Positions 16,752 through 24,869 of a DNA stretch of 64,000 nucleotides are shown in pieces (positions within the stretch are counted from its first letter, which is position 1; each line of letters starts with the position of its first letter). The notes below the pieces were generated by a model. It had not been told where the DNA came from. It saw only the letters and a list, made by a program, of their open reading frames with translations, and did not search any database. The DNA is from Lacrimispora sphenoides JCM 1415 (GTDB taxonomy: Bacteria > Bacillota > Clostridia > Lachnospirales > Lachnospiraceae). The stretch covers positions 186,001-250,000 of the forward strand of contig NZ_LT630003.1 in assembly GCF_900105615.1 (NCBI RefSeq), given 5' to 3'. The position numbers and the translations under genes are program-made.

Positions 16752-16865
16752 GGGGAAGCAAAAACTTGGCGGGAGTGAAATGAAATGTGCTCCTATGGAG
16801 AATCATAAGAAAACAGGATGTAACGTTGCAGGGCAGGGTTGCCTGCGACGGGAGAGGATATTATC

Positions 16866-18389
16866 ATGAAAAAAAACAGAGCAATGGATTTTTTCTCGGC
16901 TCTCGGTCGTAGTTTGCTGATGCCGATTGCTGCTTTGGCCGCATGCGGTATCGTTTTGGGGTTGACCTCTGCGCTTATGAAAGCGCAGGTACAGGCGGCT
17001 GTTCCGTTTTTACAGCAGGGGCTTATCTTTTTCATAATTTCTACTTTAAATAAAATATCAGGTGTTGTGTTTACATTGATTCCGGTGCTGTTCTCCATTT
17101 CCATTTCTTTCGGCATGGCGAGGGAGGAAAAGGAAATAGCGGCATTTGCAGGATTTATCGGTTATTATACGTTTCTTGTGGCATCGGCATGTATGATCAA
17201 TTCCGGCTTTATGAATTTCGGCGCTTTAAAGATATCCACGATTCTGGGCGTAGAAACCCTGGATATGGGTGCGGTCGCAGGTATTGTTGCAGGTATCGTC
17301 ACCGCCTCACTCCATAACCGGTATCATAAAGTTACATTTCCGGTGGCAATCTCCTTTTATGGAGGAAAACGTTTTGTTGCCATTGTTGTTATTATGGCTA
17401 TGGCAGTTGTTGGTCTTGCCGCACCGATCCTATGGTCACCGGTTTCCATGGTCATTGACGGGCTGGGAGGTCTGATTTCTGCCACAGGGCTGGTCGGGGT
17501 ATTCGGCTATGGGTTCCTGGAGCGGCTGCTGATTCCTACCGGTCTGCACCATGTATTAAACGGCATTTTCCGTACCACCTCCATTGGTGGAACCTATGAA
17601 GGAGTAGAAGGATGCTTAAATATCTTCCTTCAATTTGTCGATAAAGTAGACATCTCAGAGTTGAGGCCGTTTACGGTATTTTTAGGACAGGGCAAAATGC
17701 CCATGATGATGTTTGGTCTTCCGGCAGCAGCACTGGCTATTTACAGGACCTCTCCTCCGGAGAAAAAAAATAAAGTAAAGGCTCTCATGATTGCAGGCGT
17801 CGCAGCCAGCATTGTGTCAGGTATTACGGAACCATTGGAATTCTCATTCATGTTCATTGCACCGCCGCTGTTTTTGTTCCATGCGTTGATGGGCGGCCTG
17901 TCCTTCATGCTGATGTCGGCATTTAAGGTTATTATCGGCAATACTGGCGGCGGTCTGATTGACTTCCTGATCTGGGGCGTATTCCAGCCTGGATCCCGCT
18001 GGTACTGGGTGATCATTACCGGACCGTTCTTCTCTGTCATTTATTATTTTGTATTTAAAAGCTATCTGACGAGAAAACAGCTTTCCATTGATGTATCTGA
18101 CGAAGAGCAGGAGGCGGATGCCCAGAAGAGCACCATGGAAGAAAAACAAAAAGCCCTCGCATCGAAAATCATAGAGGGACTTGGCGGATATCATAATATC
18201 ACAACAGTGAACAACTGCCTGACCAGACTTCGGGTGGATATTAAAGATATGGCAATGGTGAGTGATGAACTTTTAAAGAAAACAGGCTCCATGGGAATTG
18301 TCCGCACCAGTGATACACATATCCAGGTGATTTATGGGCCGAAAGTGGAAGGAATTGCATCAAATGTAAGGGAAGTATTAAAATATTAA
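16866..18389 (+). CDS. PTS EIICB, alpha-glucoside type (second copy)
   Basis: 507 residues: EIIC of the glucose/maltose class, linker, then EIIB with the phosphorylated Cys 451 in NNCLTRLRVD. IPTGLHHVLNG is the conserved EIIC motif. No EIIA domain is fused. GGGAGAGGA before ATG 16866 picks this start over the in-frame TTG 16839. It lies 114 nt after GH4 copy two, followed by a strong terminator and two convergent rpiR genes that are likely to regulate it. Confidence 0.92.
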   Translation: MKKNRAMDFFSALGRSLLMPIAALAACGIVLGLTSALMKAQVQAAVPFLQQGLIFFIISTLNKISGVVFTLIPVLFSISISFGMAREEKEIAAFAGFIGYYTFLVASACMINSGFMNFGALKISTILGVETLDMGAVAGIVAGIVTASLHNRYHKVTFPVAISFYGGKRFVAIVVIMAMAVVGLAAPILWSPVSMVIDGLGGLISATGLVGVFGYGFLERLLIPTGLHHVLNGIFRTTSIGGTYEGVEGCLNIFLQFVDKVDISELRPFTVFLGQGKMPMMMFGLPAAALAIYRTSPPEKKNKVKALMIAGVAASIVSGITEPLEFSFMFIAPPLFLFHALMGGLSFMLMSAFKVIIGNTGGGLIDFLIWGVFQPGSRWYWVIITGPFFSVIYYFVFKSYLTRKQLSIDVSDEEQEADAQKSTMEEKQKALASKIIEGLGGYHNITTVNNCLTRLRVDIKDMAMVSDELLKKTGSMGIVRTSDTHIQVIYGPKVEGIASNVREVLKY

Positions 18390-18400
18390 AGTAATAAAGA

Positions 18401-18450
18401 GGAAGCTGCCCGGCCATGGGAAACATGGAACCGGGCAGCTTCCTTATTTT
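18401..18450. terminator. Terminator between EIICB and the rpiR pair
   Basis: GGAAGCTGCCCGG (18401-18413) and CCGGGCAGCTTCC (18431-18443) make a 13-bp stem followed by TTATTTTTG. It can serve both convergent operons. Confidence 0.88.
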
Positions 18451-18452
18451 TG

Positions 18453-19235
18453 TTAAGACAGGGAATCAAAGGTATCACCGTCTGTCTGGGAATTCTTGAT
18501 CCTGGCGGCCAGTTCAATCAGAAGCTGGACAATCGTCAGGATTCCAAGTCTGGGATTGATATCTACATGACGGTACTCCTCATTCCGGTCATTGGTGCAG
18601 AGTGCGATGGTGCTGTAGGGGATCAGAGGGCTGTCCTTCTCGCAGGTGAGCAGAATCGTGATGGTACCGCGGGCCTTGGCCTTCCGGAATACAGACAGAT
18701 ACCGCCTGGCATCTCCATGGGCCGTGATGATGAAAAGAACGGCATCACTGTTTATCTCATGTACAAGACCATTTAACAGGCGCCGCCATTCAACCAGAAT
18801 ACAGGGATAGTCAAGTGTGTTTAAGACCGTCTGGAGATATTTGGCGGCAAGAGAGCTTAAATTGGAGCCATAAATATAGATGGGCCGGTCACTGGTTAAA
18901 AGCCCGGCGATCTCTTTAAGCTTCTCTTCATCGATCTGATCTAAATTATCCTTAAACAGGGCGAGAGAATGATGGACCAGATCATCGGTACGGAAGTTCT
19001 GGGGATGAAGCTGCTTTAATTCCTTTCGTACCTGGTATTTGAATTCGTTATAGCCCTTCAGTCCCAGCTTTTGGCAGAAACGGACAATGGTAGCATTGGA
19101 GGTATACAGGCTGGCACTTAAGTCATTTAAATTGGTATACACGGACGATGGAAGATTGGATTCAAAATACTTAAGGATTTCTTCCTCCGTATCCGTAAGG
19201 TGCAGCTCATGCGCTTTTTCAAATAAAGGAATCAT
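18453..19235 (-). CDS. RpiR-family transcriptional regulator (second of a tandem pair)
   Basis: 260 residues: HTH_6 (LNDLSASLYTSNATIVRFCQKLGLKGYNEFKYQVRKE) then a SIS domain (PIYIYGSNLSSLAAKYLQTVL; LFIITAHGDARRYLSVFR). It overlaps the 3' end of the upstream rpiR gene by 17 nt, so both are one operon. The N-terminal half resembles the neighbour, but the SIS parts differ, so they may read two effectors or form a heteromer. Targets are probably the convergent GH4-PTS operon. Confidence 0.88.
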   Translation of the reverse strand: MIPLFEKAHELHLTDTEEEILKYFESNLPSSVYTNLNDLSASLYTSNATIVRFCQKLGLKGYNEFKYQVRKELKQLHPQNFRTDDLVHHSLALFKDNLDQIDEEKLKEIAGLLTSDRPIYIYGSNLSSLAAKYLQTVLNTLDYPCILVEWRRLLNGLVHEINSDAVLFIITAHGDARRYLSVFRKAKARGTITILLTCEKDSPLIPYSTIALCTNDRNEEYRHVDINPRLGILTIVQLLIELAARIKNSQTDGDTFDSLS

Positions 19236-20043
19236 GGTTTTCCCCCTGTTCCGTTTGTTCCCGGCCGGACAGCTTGTACTGAAGGTAACAGCGTATAATG
19301 GCGTTGATCATATAAAACACCGGAAGCCTGGAAGTGAACTCCGCTCCCCGGTTCTCGCGCTGGTTGGTGAAGAAGCGGAAGTTGACAGTGGCTAAATTGG
19401 CAACTTCATTGTTGGTATATGGGGTGATGGATAGAATCGGGACATTGTTCATCCGGGCGATTTTGCCAAGGCGTACGGTCGGGCCGAAATCCCCGGTGGT
19501 GCTGATTAAGATCAGCAGGGATTCCGAGCGGATATTTCTTAAAATGTGTTCTCCCATTTTACTGGATTCGATCTTGTATACATTCTGGCGCCCGATGGAG
19601 AATAGAAGCTTCTCAAAGTAGTCGCTCAGAATAGAAGTGATCCCTCCCGGGGCCCATAAGTAGATGGGACAGTTGCTGTCAAAATACCGGAACGTATGGC
19701 TGAGCTGATCTTCCGATATCAGATTGGAGGTTCCTTCCACGTTGGAACACAGACTGTCAATCATGATCCGGGTATTAAAATCCTGGGCTTTTGCAGCCGA
19801 GGGTCCGGGATTTTCTTTTCTTTCCTCGGCACGGAGGGCATATTTGAATTCCGCAAAGCCGGAATACCCAAGCTTCTTGCAGAAGCGCAGAATCGTGGCA
19901 GAGGAATAAGATGTCTGGGCGGCCAGAGTCTGTATGCTCATATCCAAAACCTCATCCGAGTGTTCATAGACATATTTCAGGACATTCAGTTCATTGTTGC
20001 TCAGGCTTTTGATAACAGCGTCATCCAGATGAAGTGTGACCAT
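19219..20043 (-). CDS. RpiR-family transcriptional regulator (first of a tandem pair)
   Basis: 274 residues from the ATG at 20043, which has GAGGAGG seven bases upstream; the open frame continues to 20100 without a ribosome binding site. HTH_6: MSIQTLAAQTSYSSATILRFCKKLGYSGFAEFKY. SIS domain: PIYLWAPGGITSILSDYFEKLL and LLILISTTGDFGPTVRLGKI. Its stop lies inside the start region of the next rpiR gene. Two RpiR regulators in tandem next to one PTS operon are uncommon. Confidence 0.88.
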   Translation of the reverse strand: MVTLHLDDAVIKSLSNNELNVLKYVYEHSDEVLDMSIQTLAAQTSYSSATILRFCKKLGYSGFAEFKYALRAEERKENPGPSAAKAQDFNTRIMIDSLCSNVEGTSNLISEDQLSHTFRYFDSNCPIYLWAPGGITSILSDYFEKLLFSIGRQNVYKIESSKMGEHILRNIRSESLLILISTTGDFGPTVRLGKIARMNNVPILSITPYTNNEVANLATVNFRFFTNQRENRGAEFTSRLPVFYMINAIIRCYLQYKLSGREQTEQGENHDSFI

Positions 20044-20174
20044 AGAAAACCTCCTCGTAAATCTCTCAGTCCATTTTAACACGAATACATGATAAGTCAA
20101 TGCAGACGGGTGGAAATAGACGGACTGTTTCGTGAAAAAGGTATTATTATCAGGTTATAGTTTGTGTCAACAGA

Positions 20175-20203
20175 TTGACAGGATGGCCTCTTTGTGCTAC
20201 ATT
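20175..20203 (+). promoter_or_regulatory. Promoter of the nucleoside phosphorylase-ECF operon
   Basis: TTGACA (20175-20180), 17-nt spacer, TACATT (20198-20203). Confidence 0.75.
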
Positions 20204-20237
20204 CAGGACATAAAAAAGGTGAAAGGAGATGATACCT

Positions 20238-20978
20238 GTGGCTGAGATCATGCCTCATATCAAGCTGTCAAAAGAACATGCCGTTCCCTATGCGCTGCTG
20301 CCGGGTGACCCAAAACGTCTGGACCGGATTGCAGCCTGTCTGACGGATACGGAGGAACTGGCGTTTAACAGGGAATTCCGAAGTATTAAGGGAAAATACA
20401 GAGGAGTACCTGTTATGGCGGTATCTACAGGGATTGGAGGTGCGTCTGCGGCAATCGCAGTGGAGGAACTGGCAAGAATCGGGGTTAAGGCCATGATCCG
20501 GATCGGAAGCTGCGGAGCGCTTCAAAAGGGGATCCGCCTTGGCGATTTAATTCTGGTGAATGGAGCTGTCCGGGATGATGGAGCCTCGTCCTCCTATGCA
20601 GATTCTATCTATCCGGCGATACCGGATACAAAGCTTTTGCTGGCCTGCATGGAAAGTGCAGGGGAATTGGGAGCGAGATCTCATGTGGGAATAGCCAGAA
20701 GCCATGACAGCTTTTACATTGATGAGGAAAAAGAGGTCTGCGCTTACTGGGCAGGTAAAGGTGTCATGGGTTCTGATATGGAAACTGCCGCATTATTTGT
20801 GGTAGGCGGACTGCGGGGAGTAAAAACCGCCTCCATATTAAACGTGGTGGTGGAGTCTGAGGAGTCCATAGAGGAAAACATCAACAGCTATACGGGCGGA
20901 GAGTCCGCCATGATGAGGGGAGAGCATTTGGAGATCCTTACGGCATTGGAGGCCTTTGTCCGTATGGATAAAGGTTGA
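20238..20978 (+). CDS. udp: Uridine phosphorylase-like nucleoside phosphorylase
   Basis: 246 residues of the NP-I phosphorylase family. Visible blocks are ALLPGDPKRLDRIA (phosphate loop), GIGGASAAIAVEELARIGVKAMIRIGSCGAL, and the nucleoside-binding MGSDMETAALFVV. It would split uridine or a related nucleoside with phosphate. GGAG (20225-20228) abuts the ATG at 20229 but lies 9 nt before GTG 20238, so GTG is the better start. It is followed by a complete ECF transporter, which suggests uptake and cleavage of the same nucleoside. Confidence 0.85.
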   Translation: MAEIMPHIKLSKEHAVPYALLPGDPKRLDRIAACLTDTEELAFNREFRSIKGKYRGVPVMAVSTGIGGASAAIAVEELARIGVKAMIRIGSCGALQKGIRLGDLILVNGAVRDDGASSSYADSIYPAIPDTKLLLACMESAGELGARSHVGIARSHDSFYIDEEKEVCAYWAGKGVMGSDMETAALFVVGGLRGVKTASILNVVVESEESIEENINSYTGGESAMMRGEHLEILTALEAFVRMDKG

Positions 20979-21005
20979 AAGAAAAAATAAATGGAGGAAA
21001 TTGAG

Positions 21006-21608
21006 ATGAAAAATTTATTTAAAACCAAATTGAATGCAGCTTGTTTTGTATTGATTCCGGCTTGTATTGGAATTAATTATTTAGGAAAGCTTTTTGCGTC
21101 TGTTTTAAAGCTTCCGCTTTGGCTGGATTCTATCGGTACCTGCATCGGCGGTATTCTTGGGGGACCCGTGATCGGGGGAATCTGCGGTGCGGCTAACAAC
21201 TTAATTTACGGCTTTACCACCGGTGATTCGATCACTCTTGTATATGCCTTAACCAGCTTAGGAATCGGTGTCGCTGTAGGAATCATGGCTAGGCTTGGCC
21301 GTATGGAAAAGCTCTCAGGGGCTATTCTTACCGCATGTGTGGCAGGCCTTACGGCTGTTGTAATCTCCACTCCTTTAAATATTATTTTCTGGGGCGGAAC
21401 AACAGGCAATATCTGGGGAGACGCTGTCTTTGCCTGGTCACAGGCTTCAGGGCTTCCTGTTGCTTTTGGCTCCTTCCTTGATGAGGTCCTCGTGGATGTG
21501 CCGGATAAATTAATCACCCTTTTGATCGTGTACGCCATCATCAAAGGTCTTCCAAAGAAACTGACTTCCCTTTACGAACTGGATGATGAAGTGGCAAGTC
21601 TGGATTAA
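21006..21608 (+). CDS. ECF transporter substrate-binding (S) component
   Basis: 200 residues with about six membrane helices. The sequence LWLDSIGTCIGGILGGPVIGGICGAANNLIYG is typical of S components of the CD3073-like group. The ATG 20991 is in frame but the GGAGG it carries lies just ahead of ATG 21006, the chosen start. It is flanked by a nucleoside phosphorylase and by ecfT. A nucleoside substrate is my inference from context. Confidence 0.82.
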   Translation: MKNLFKTKLNAACFVLIPACIGINYLGKLFASVLKLPLWLDSIGTCIGGILGGPVIGGICGAANNLIYGFTTGDSITLVYALTSLGIGVAVGIMARLGRMEKLSGAILTACVAGLTAVVISTPLNIIFWGGTTGNIWGDAVFAWSQASGLPVAFGSFLDEVLVDVPDKLITLLIVYAIIKGLPKKLTSLYELDDEVASLD

Positions 21609-21628
21609 AGCAGGAAAGGCAGAATTAT

Positions 21629-22402
21629 ATGAAAAGTATCAGTCTTTACGTGGATAAAGATACCTACTTAACCAGGCTGCATCCATTTGCCAAGATGTTT
21701 TATATTCTGGCAGCTGTCAGCGCACCCCTTATTGGGGGTGCGCTGTGGATATACGGCCTTTTTCTGGCCGTCAGCCTGGGGCTTTTGATCAGCGGTAAGA
21801 TCATCAGAAAGGTTTTCCCTCTGATTGCCTTTTCTTTTACCATCATAATCACCATTTTTTTGATCCATGGCCTTTTTAATCAGGAAAACCAGAAGATTCT
21901 CTTTCATATAGGGCCTCTTGCCTTTTATCAGGAAGGGCTTCTTTATGCCACCAGGATCGGGCTTAATATCTTAAATATGCTTTTGGCCTTTGCTACGTTT
22001 GTATTGACTACCAAGCCTGCGGACCTGGTGGAGACCATGGAGCAGGCGGGCTTTTCACCCAGGTTCGGATACATGATCAGTTCTGTTTTTCAGATTATTC
22101 CCCAGATGATGGGGACCATGAACACCATCATGGATGCCCAGAGAAGCCGGGGAATGGAAACAGAAGGCAGCCTGCTTGTAAGAGCCAGGGCATTTATTCC
22201 GCTAATTTCGCCTGTGGTCAGCAGCTCCCTGATCAACACCAGAGAAAGGGCCATTGCCCTGGAAGTGCGGGGATTTGATTCAAAAAATAAAAAAACATTT
22301 TTAAGGGAATACAGGCTGGCAGGCAAAGACAAGGCATTCATGTCGTTGATGGCTCTGCTCATTGCAGGTTCTATTGTATGGAGGGTGCTTACATGGCTTT
22401 GA
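21629..22402 (+). CDS. ecfT: ECF transporter transmembrane component EcfT
   Basis: 257 residues: membrane helices plus two cytoplasmic coupling helices with the Ala-Arg-Gly signatures AQRSRGMETE and ALEVRGFDSK that contact the two ATPase domains. It starts with YLTRLHPFAKMFYILAAV, a typical EcfT opening. Ribosome binding site is AAAGGCAG. The ATPase gene starts 10 nt before its stop. Confidence 0.92.
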   Translation: MKSISLYVDKDTYLTRLHPFAKMFYILAAVSAPLIGGALWIYGLFLAVSLGLLISGKIIRKVFPLIAFSFTIIITIFLIHGLFNQENQKILFHIGPLAFYQEGLLYATRIGLNILNMLLAFATFVLTTKPADLVETMEQAGFSPRFGYMISSVFQIIPQMMGTMNTIMDAQRSRGMETEGSLLVRARAFIPLISPVVSSSLINTRERAIALEVRGFDSKNKKTFLREYRLAGKDKAFMSLMALLIAGSIVWRVLTWL

Positions 22403-24075
22403 TCGAAGTGACAAACTTAAAATACCGGTATCCCCATACGGAAAGTCTGGCTCTTGACGGAATTGATTTTCAGGTGGAAAAGGGGCAGTTTATCGGGATC
22501 GCCGGTGAAAATAAGGCTGGAAAAAGCACGTTGTGCCAGGCCTTTGCAGGTCTGGTTCCTACCATGTTCCGAGGGGCATACGGCGGGAAGCTCCTCATAG
22601 ACGGAGTGGAAGCGGCGAAAACTCCCATAGCCGAATTGTGCCAGAAGGTTGGCCTTGTGTTTCAGAATCCTTTTAACCAGCTTTCAGGAGCAAAGGATAC
22701 GGTCTTTGAGGAAATCGCTTTTGGGCTTCAGAATCTGGGAATTCCCAGGGATGAAATTCTTAAGAGAGTGGAAGAAAATTTAAAGCTTCTGGATATTGAA
22801 GAATACAGGGACAGAAATCCCTTTGATTTATCAGGAGGGCAGACGCAGCGGGTGGCCATTGCCAGCATCCTTGCCATGGAGCCTAAAGTCATTGTGCTTG
22901 ACGAGCCAACCTCCCAGCTGGACCCTCAGGGAAGTGAAGAGGTATTCCGGGTGGTTGATAAGCTGGCAAAAACAGGTATAACCATTATCATGGTGGAACA
23001 GAAGATGGAGAAGCTGGCTACTTACTGTGATAAGATCCTCCTTCTTCATAAAGGAAAGCAGATCGCTTATGATACTCCGGAACGGATTTTTTCCAGGAAT
23101 GACTTAGAGGAACTGGGCGTTAAACCGCCGGTCTATACCCAGGTTTGCAGAGCGCTGGGAGTGAGCAGGAAAGAGGGAGAGGACAGGCTTTATCCGGTCA
23201 CGTTAGGGCAGTTGGAGCGTTTAAGGGACCAGTTTCCTTCAAAGCTTTCCGGCAGGGCTTCTATAAAAGACCGGGAGAAGATAAATGGTCAGGCAGTATT
23301 TAAGATCCAGGATTTAAAGTTTCATTACAATCCTGATATTCCGGTGATTGAACACCTGGATCTTTGCCTTGATGCAAGGCCTACCGCAATCATCGGCCAG
23401 AACGGCGCGGGAAAAACCACTCTGGTCAAGCTGTTAAAGGGACTTTTAAAGCCAAATGCAGGGAGTATTTCCTTTGAAGGCGAGGATATATCCAGAAGAA
23501 CCGTAGCACAGCTTGCCGGAAAGGTGGGATATGTGTTCCAGAATCCGGATGACCAGATATTCAAAAACCGGGTGATGGAAGAGGTCATGGTAGGACCATT
23601 AAATTTAGGAAAGAGCCGGGAAGAGGCGGGGGAGCTGGCTGCAGAGGCTCTTGAGATGGTAGGGCTTATGGAGGCGGCGGAAGAAAATCCCTATGATTTG
23701 GATTTATCGGAACGGAAAATGGTAGCCATTGCTTCGGTGGTGGCGATGGATCCTAAGGTGCTTATCTTGGATGAACCGACCATTGCCCAGGATGCAAAAG
23801 GCCGGGCGGTGCTGGGTAGGATTGTCCAAACCTTAAGCGAAAAAGGAAAATTTGTGCTGGCGATTCTTCATGATATGGACTTTGTGGCAGAATACTTTGA
23901 ACGGGTCATTATTATGGCTCACGGGAAAGTGCTTAAAGACGGGCCGGGGGAGACGGTCTTTTATGAGAAAGAAAGCCTGTTAAAGGCCCGGCTGGAACAG
24001 CCCCATACTGCCCGGCTGTGTGAACTCCTGGGGTATGAGGGTGCTTTTATGACAGCGGAAGATATGAAAGCTTAA
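22393..24075 (+). CDS. ECF transporter ATPase, two fused ABC domains (EcfA-EcfA')
   Basis: 560 residues holding both ATPase halves in one chain. Domain 1: Walker A GENKAGKSTLC, signature DLSGGQTQRVA, Walker B VIVLDEPTSQLD. Domain 2 (from about residue 305): Walker A GQNGAGKTTLVK, then DLSERKMVAIA where LSGGQ is expected, then VLILDEPTIAQD. The broken second signature means the two composite ATP sites cannot be equivalent. GGAGGG before ATG 22393 fixes the start. Last gene of the udp-ecfS-ecfT-ecfA operon. Confidence 0.93.
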   Translation: MALIEVTNLKYRYPHTESLALDGIDFQVEKGQFIGIAGENKAGKSTLCQAFAGLVPTMFRGAYGGKLLIDGVEAAKTPIAELCQKVGLVFQNPFNQLSGAKDTVFEEIAFGLQNLGIPRDEILKRVEENLKLLDIEEYRDRNPFDLSGGQTQRVAIASILAMEPKVIVLDEPTSQLDPQGSEEVFRVVDKLAKTGITIIMVEQKMEKLATYCDKILLLHKGKQIAYDTPERIFSRNDLEELGVKPPVYTQVCRALGVSRKEGEDRLYPVTLGQLERLRDQFPSKLSGRASIKDREKINGQAVFKIQDLKFHYNPDIPVIEHLDLCLDARPTAIIGQNGAGKTTLVKLLKGLLKPNAGSISFEGEDISRRTVAQLAGKVGYVFQNPDDQIFKNRVMEEVMVGPLNLGKSREEAGELAAEALEMVGLMEAAEENPYDLDLSERKMVAIASVVAMDPKVLILDEPTIAQDAKGRAVLGRIVQTLSEKGKFVLAILHDMDFVAEYFERVIIMAHGKVLKDGPGETVFYEKESLLKARLEQPHTARLCELLGYEGAFMTAEDMKA

Positions 24076-24105
24076 GGAATGTAGCCTCCTGTAACAATTT
24101 TGCTC

Positions 24106-24145
24106 CGGCAAAGAGTCTGCGATGCAGACTCTTTGTTTTTTGCCG
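24106..24145. terminator. Bidirectional terminator between ECF operon and convergent gene
   Basis: CAAAGAGTCTGC, loop GAT, GCAGACTCTTTG, then TTTTTT. Outer CCGGCAAA and TTTGCCGG can extend the pairing. Confidence 0.88.
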
Positions 24146-24160
24146 GAAAAAGGGGCTTTC

Positions 24161-24670
24161 TTAAGTTTTTTTCTCAGGAGCGCAGAAGACCACAATCGTC
24201 TGGGGAGTGGTAATTGCCGGAATGCTGCGGGTGGTGAATGCATAAAAGACAAGAAGAAAATGGCCGCCTGGGTGGTAAAAGAAGATCTGACCATTGGAAA
24301 GGAGAATCGCTGTCTCGCTTTGGTCGGACAGGTTCAGCTGCAGAGTTTGTGATGAATTTAACAATTCGTCATCAAAATAATCAAAAACAGCCTCATACCC
24401 ATCACTGTTATCCGCGAGGACGACTGCTGTGAATTGAGGTGGATAAATGAGGGGAACAGGCGCTTTTGTATCATAGAAGGCGACGATGGAATCACCTGGG
24501 TTAAAGGTGTGCTGGTTAAAAACGTAGGTTTGTGGAGTGACAATAAAGTTGGTCTGTCCTATGCTCTCGCTCATTATGGAAATGATCATAGAACAGCTTT
24601 TGTCGTCAGAGGAGGTCCTTAGAGGGTTAACAGAAGTTACTGATCCGTAAACAGGGGTATAGCGTGCCAT
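24161..24670 (-). CDS. Conserved hypothetical protein of Clostridiales
   Basis: 169 residues from ATG 24670 (TCCTTTTTC complement supplies an AAAGGA site; the frame opens 21 nt further up). It starts MARYTPVYGSVTSVNP and contains IVTPQTYVFNQ, the acidic GYEAVFDYFDDELLNSS and, near the end, FLLVFYAFTTRSIPAITTPQT. There is no signal peptide or membrane helix, and beta strands are likely throughout. I recognise it as a recurring uncharacterised clostridial protein but know no function. It is convergent with the ECF operon and shares its terminator region. Confidence 0.7.
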   Translation of the reverse strand: MARYTPVYGSVTSVNPLRTSSDDKSCSMIISIMSESIGQTNFIVTPQTYVFNQHTFNPGDSIVAFYDTKAPVPLIYPPQFTAVVLADNSDGYEAVFDYFDDELLNSSQTLQLNLSDQSETAILLSNGQIFFYHPGGHFLLVFYAFTTRSIPAITTPQTIVVFCAPEKKT

Positions 24671-24799
24671 GGAAGAATCCTTTTTCATCATTCTTAATCT
24701 TATATTTATGAAGGCGCCGGGTGGATTATGAAATATTTTGTCACCAAGGAGTGCCAGAAAAATCGTAATAAAAATGTCAAGAAAAATACCGTAAAAATT

Positions 24800-24829
24800 T
24801 AGACAAATTTCGCGGTTTTCATGTATAAT
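24800..24829 (+). promoter_or_regulatory. Likely promoter of the second L,D-transpeptidase
   Basis: TAGACA (24800-24805), 18-nt spacer, TATAAT (24824-24829). Confidence 0.6.
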
Positions 24830-24869
24830 GAATACTGAATAAAAAGGCTGGTAAAGAGGTAGATAGTAA

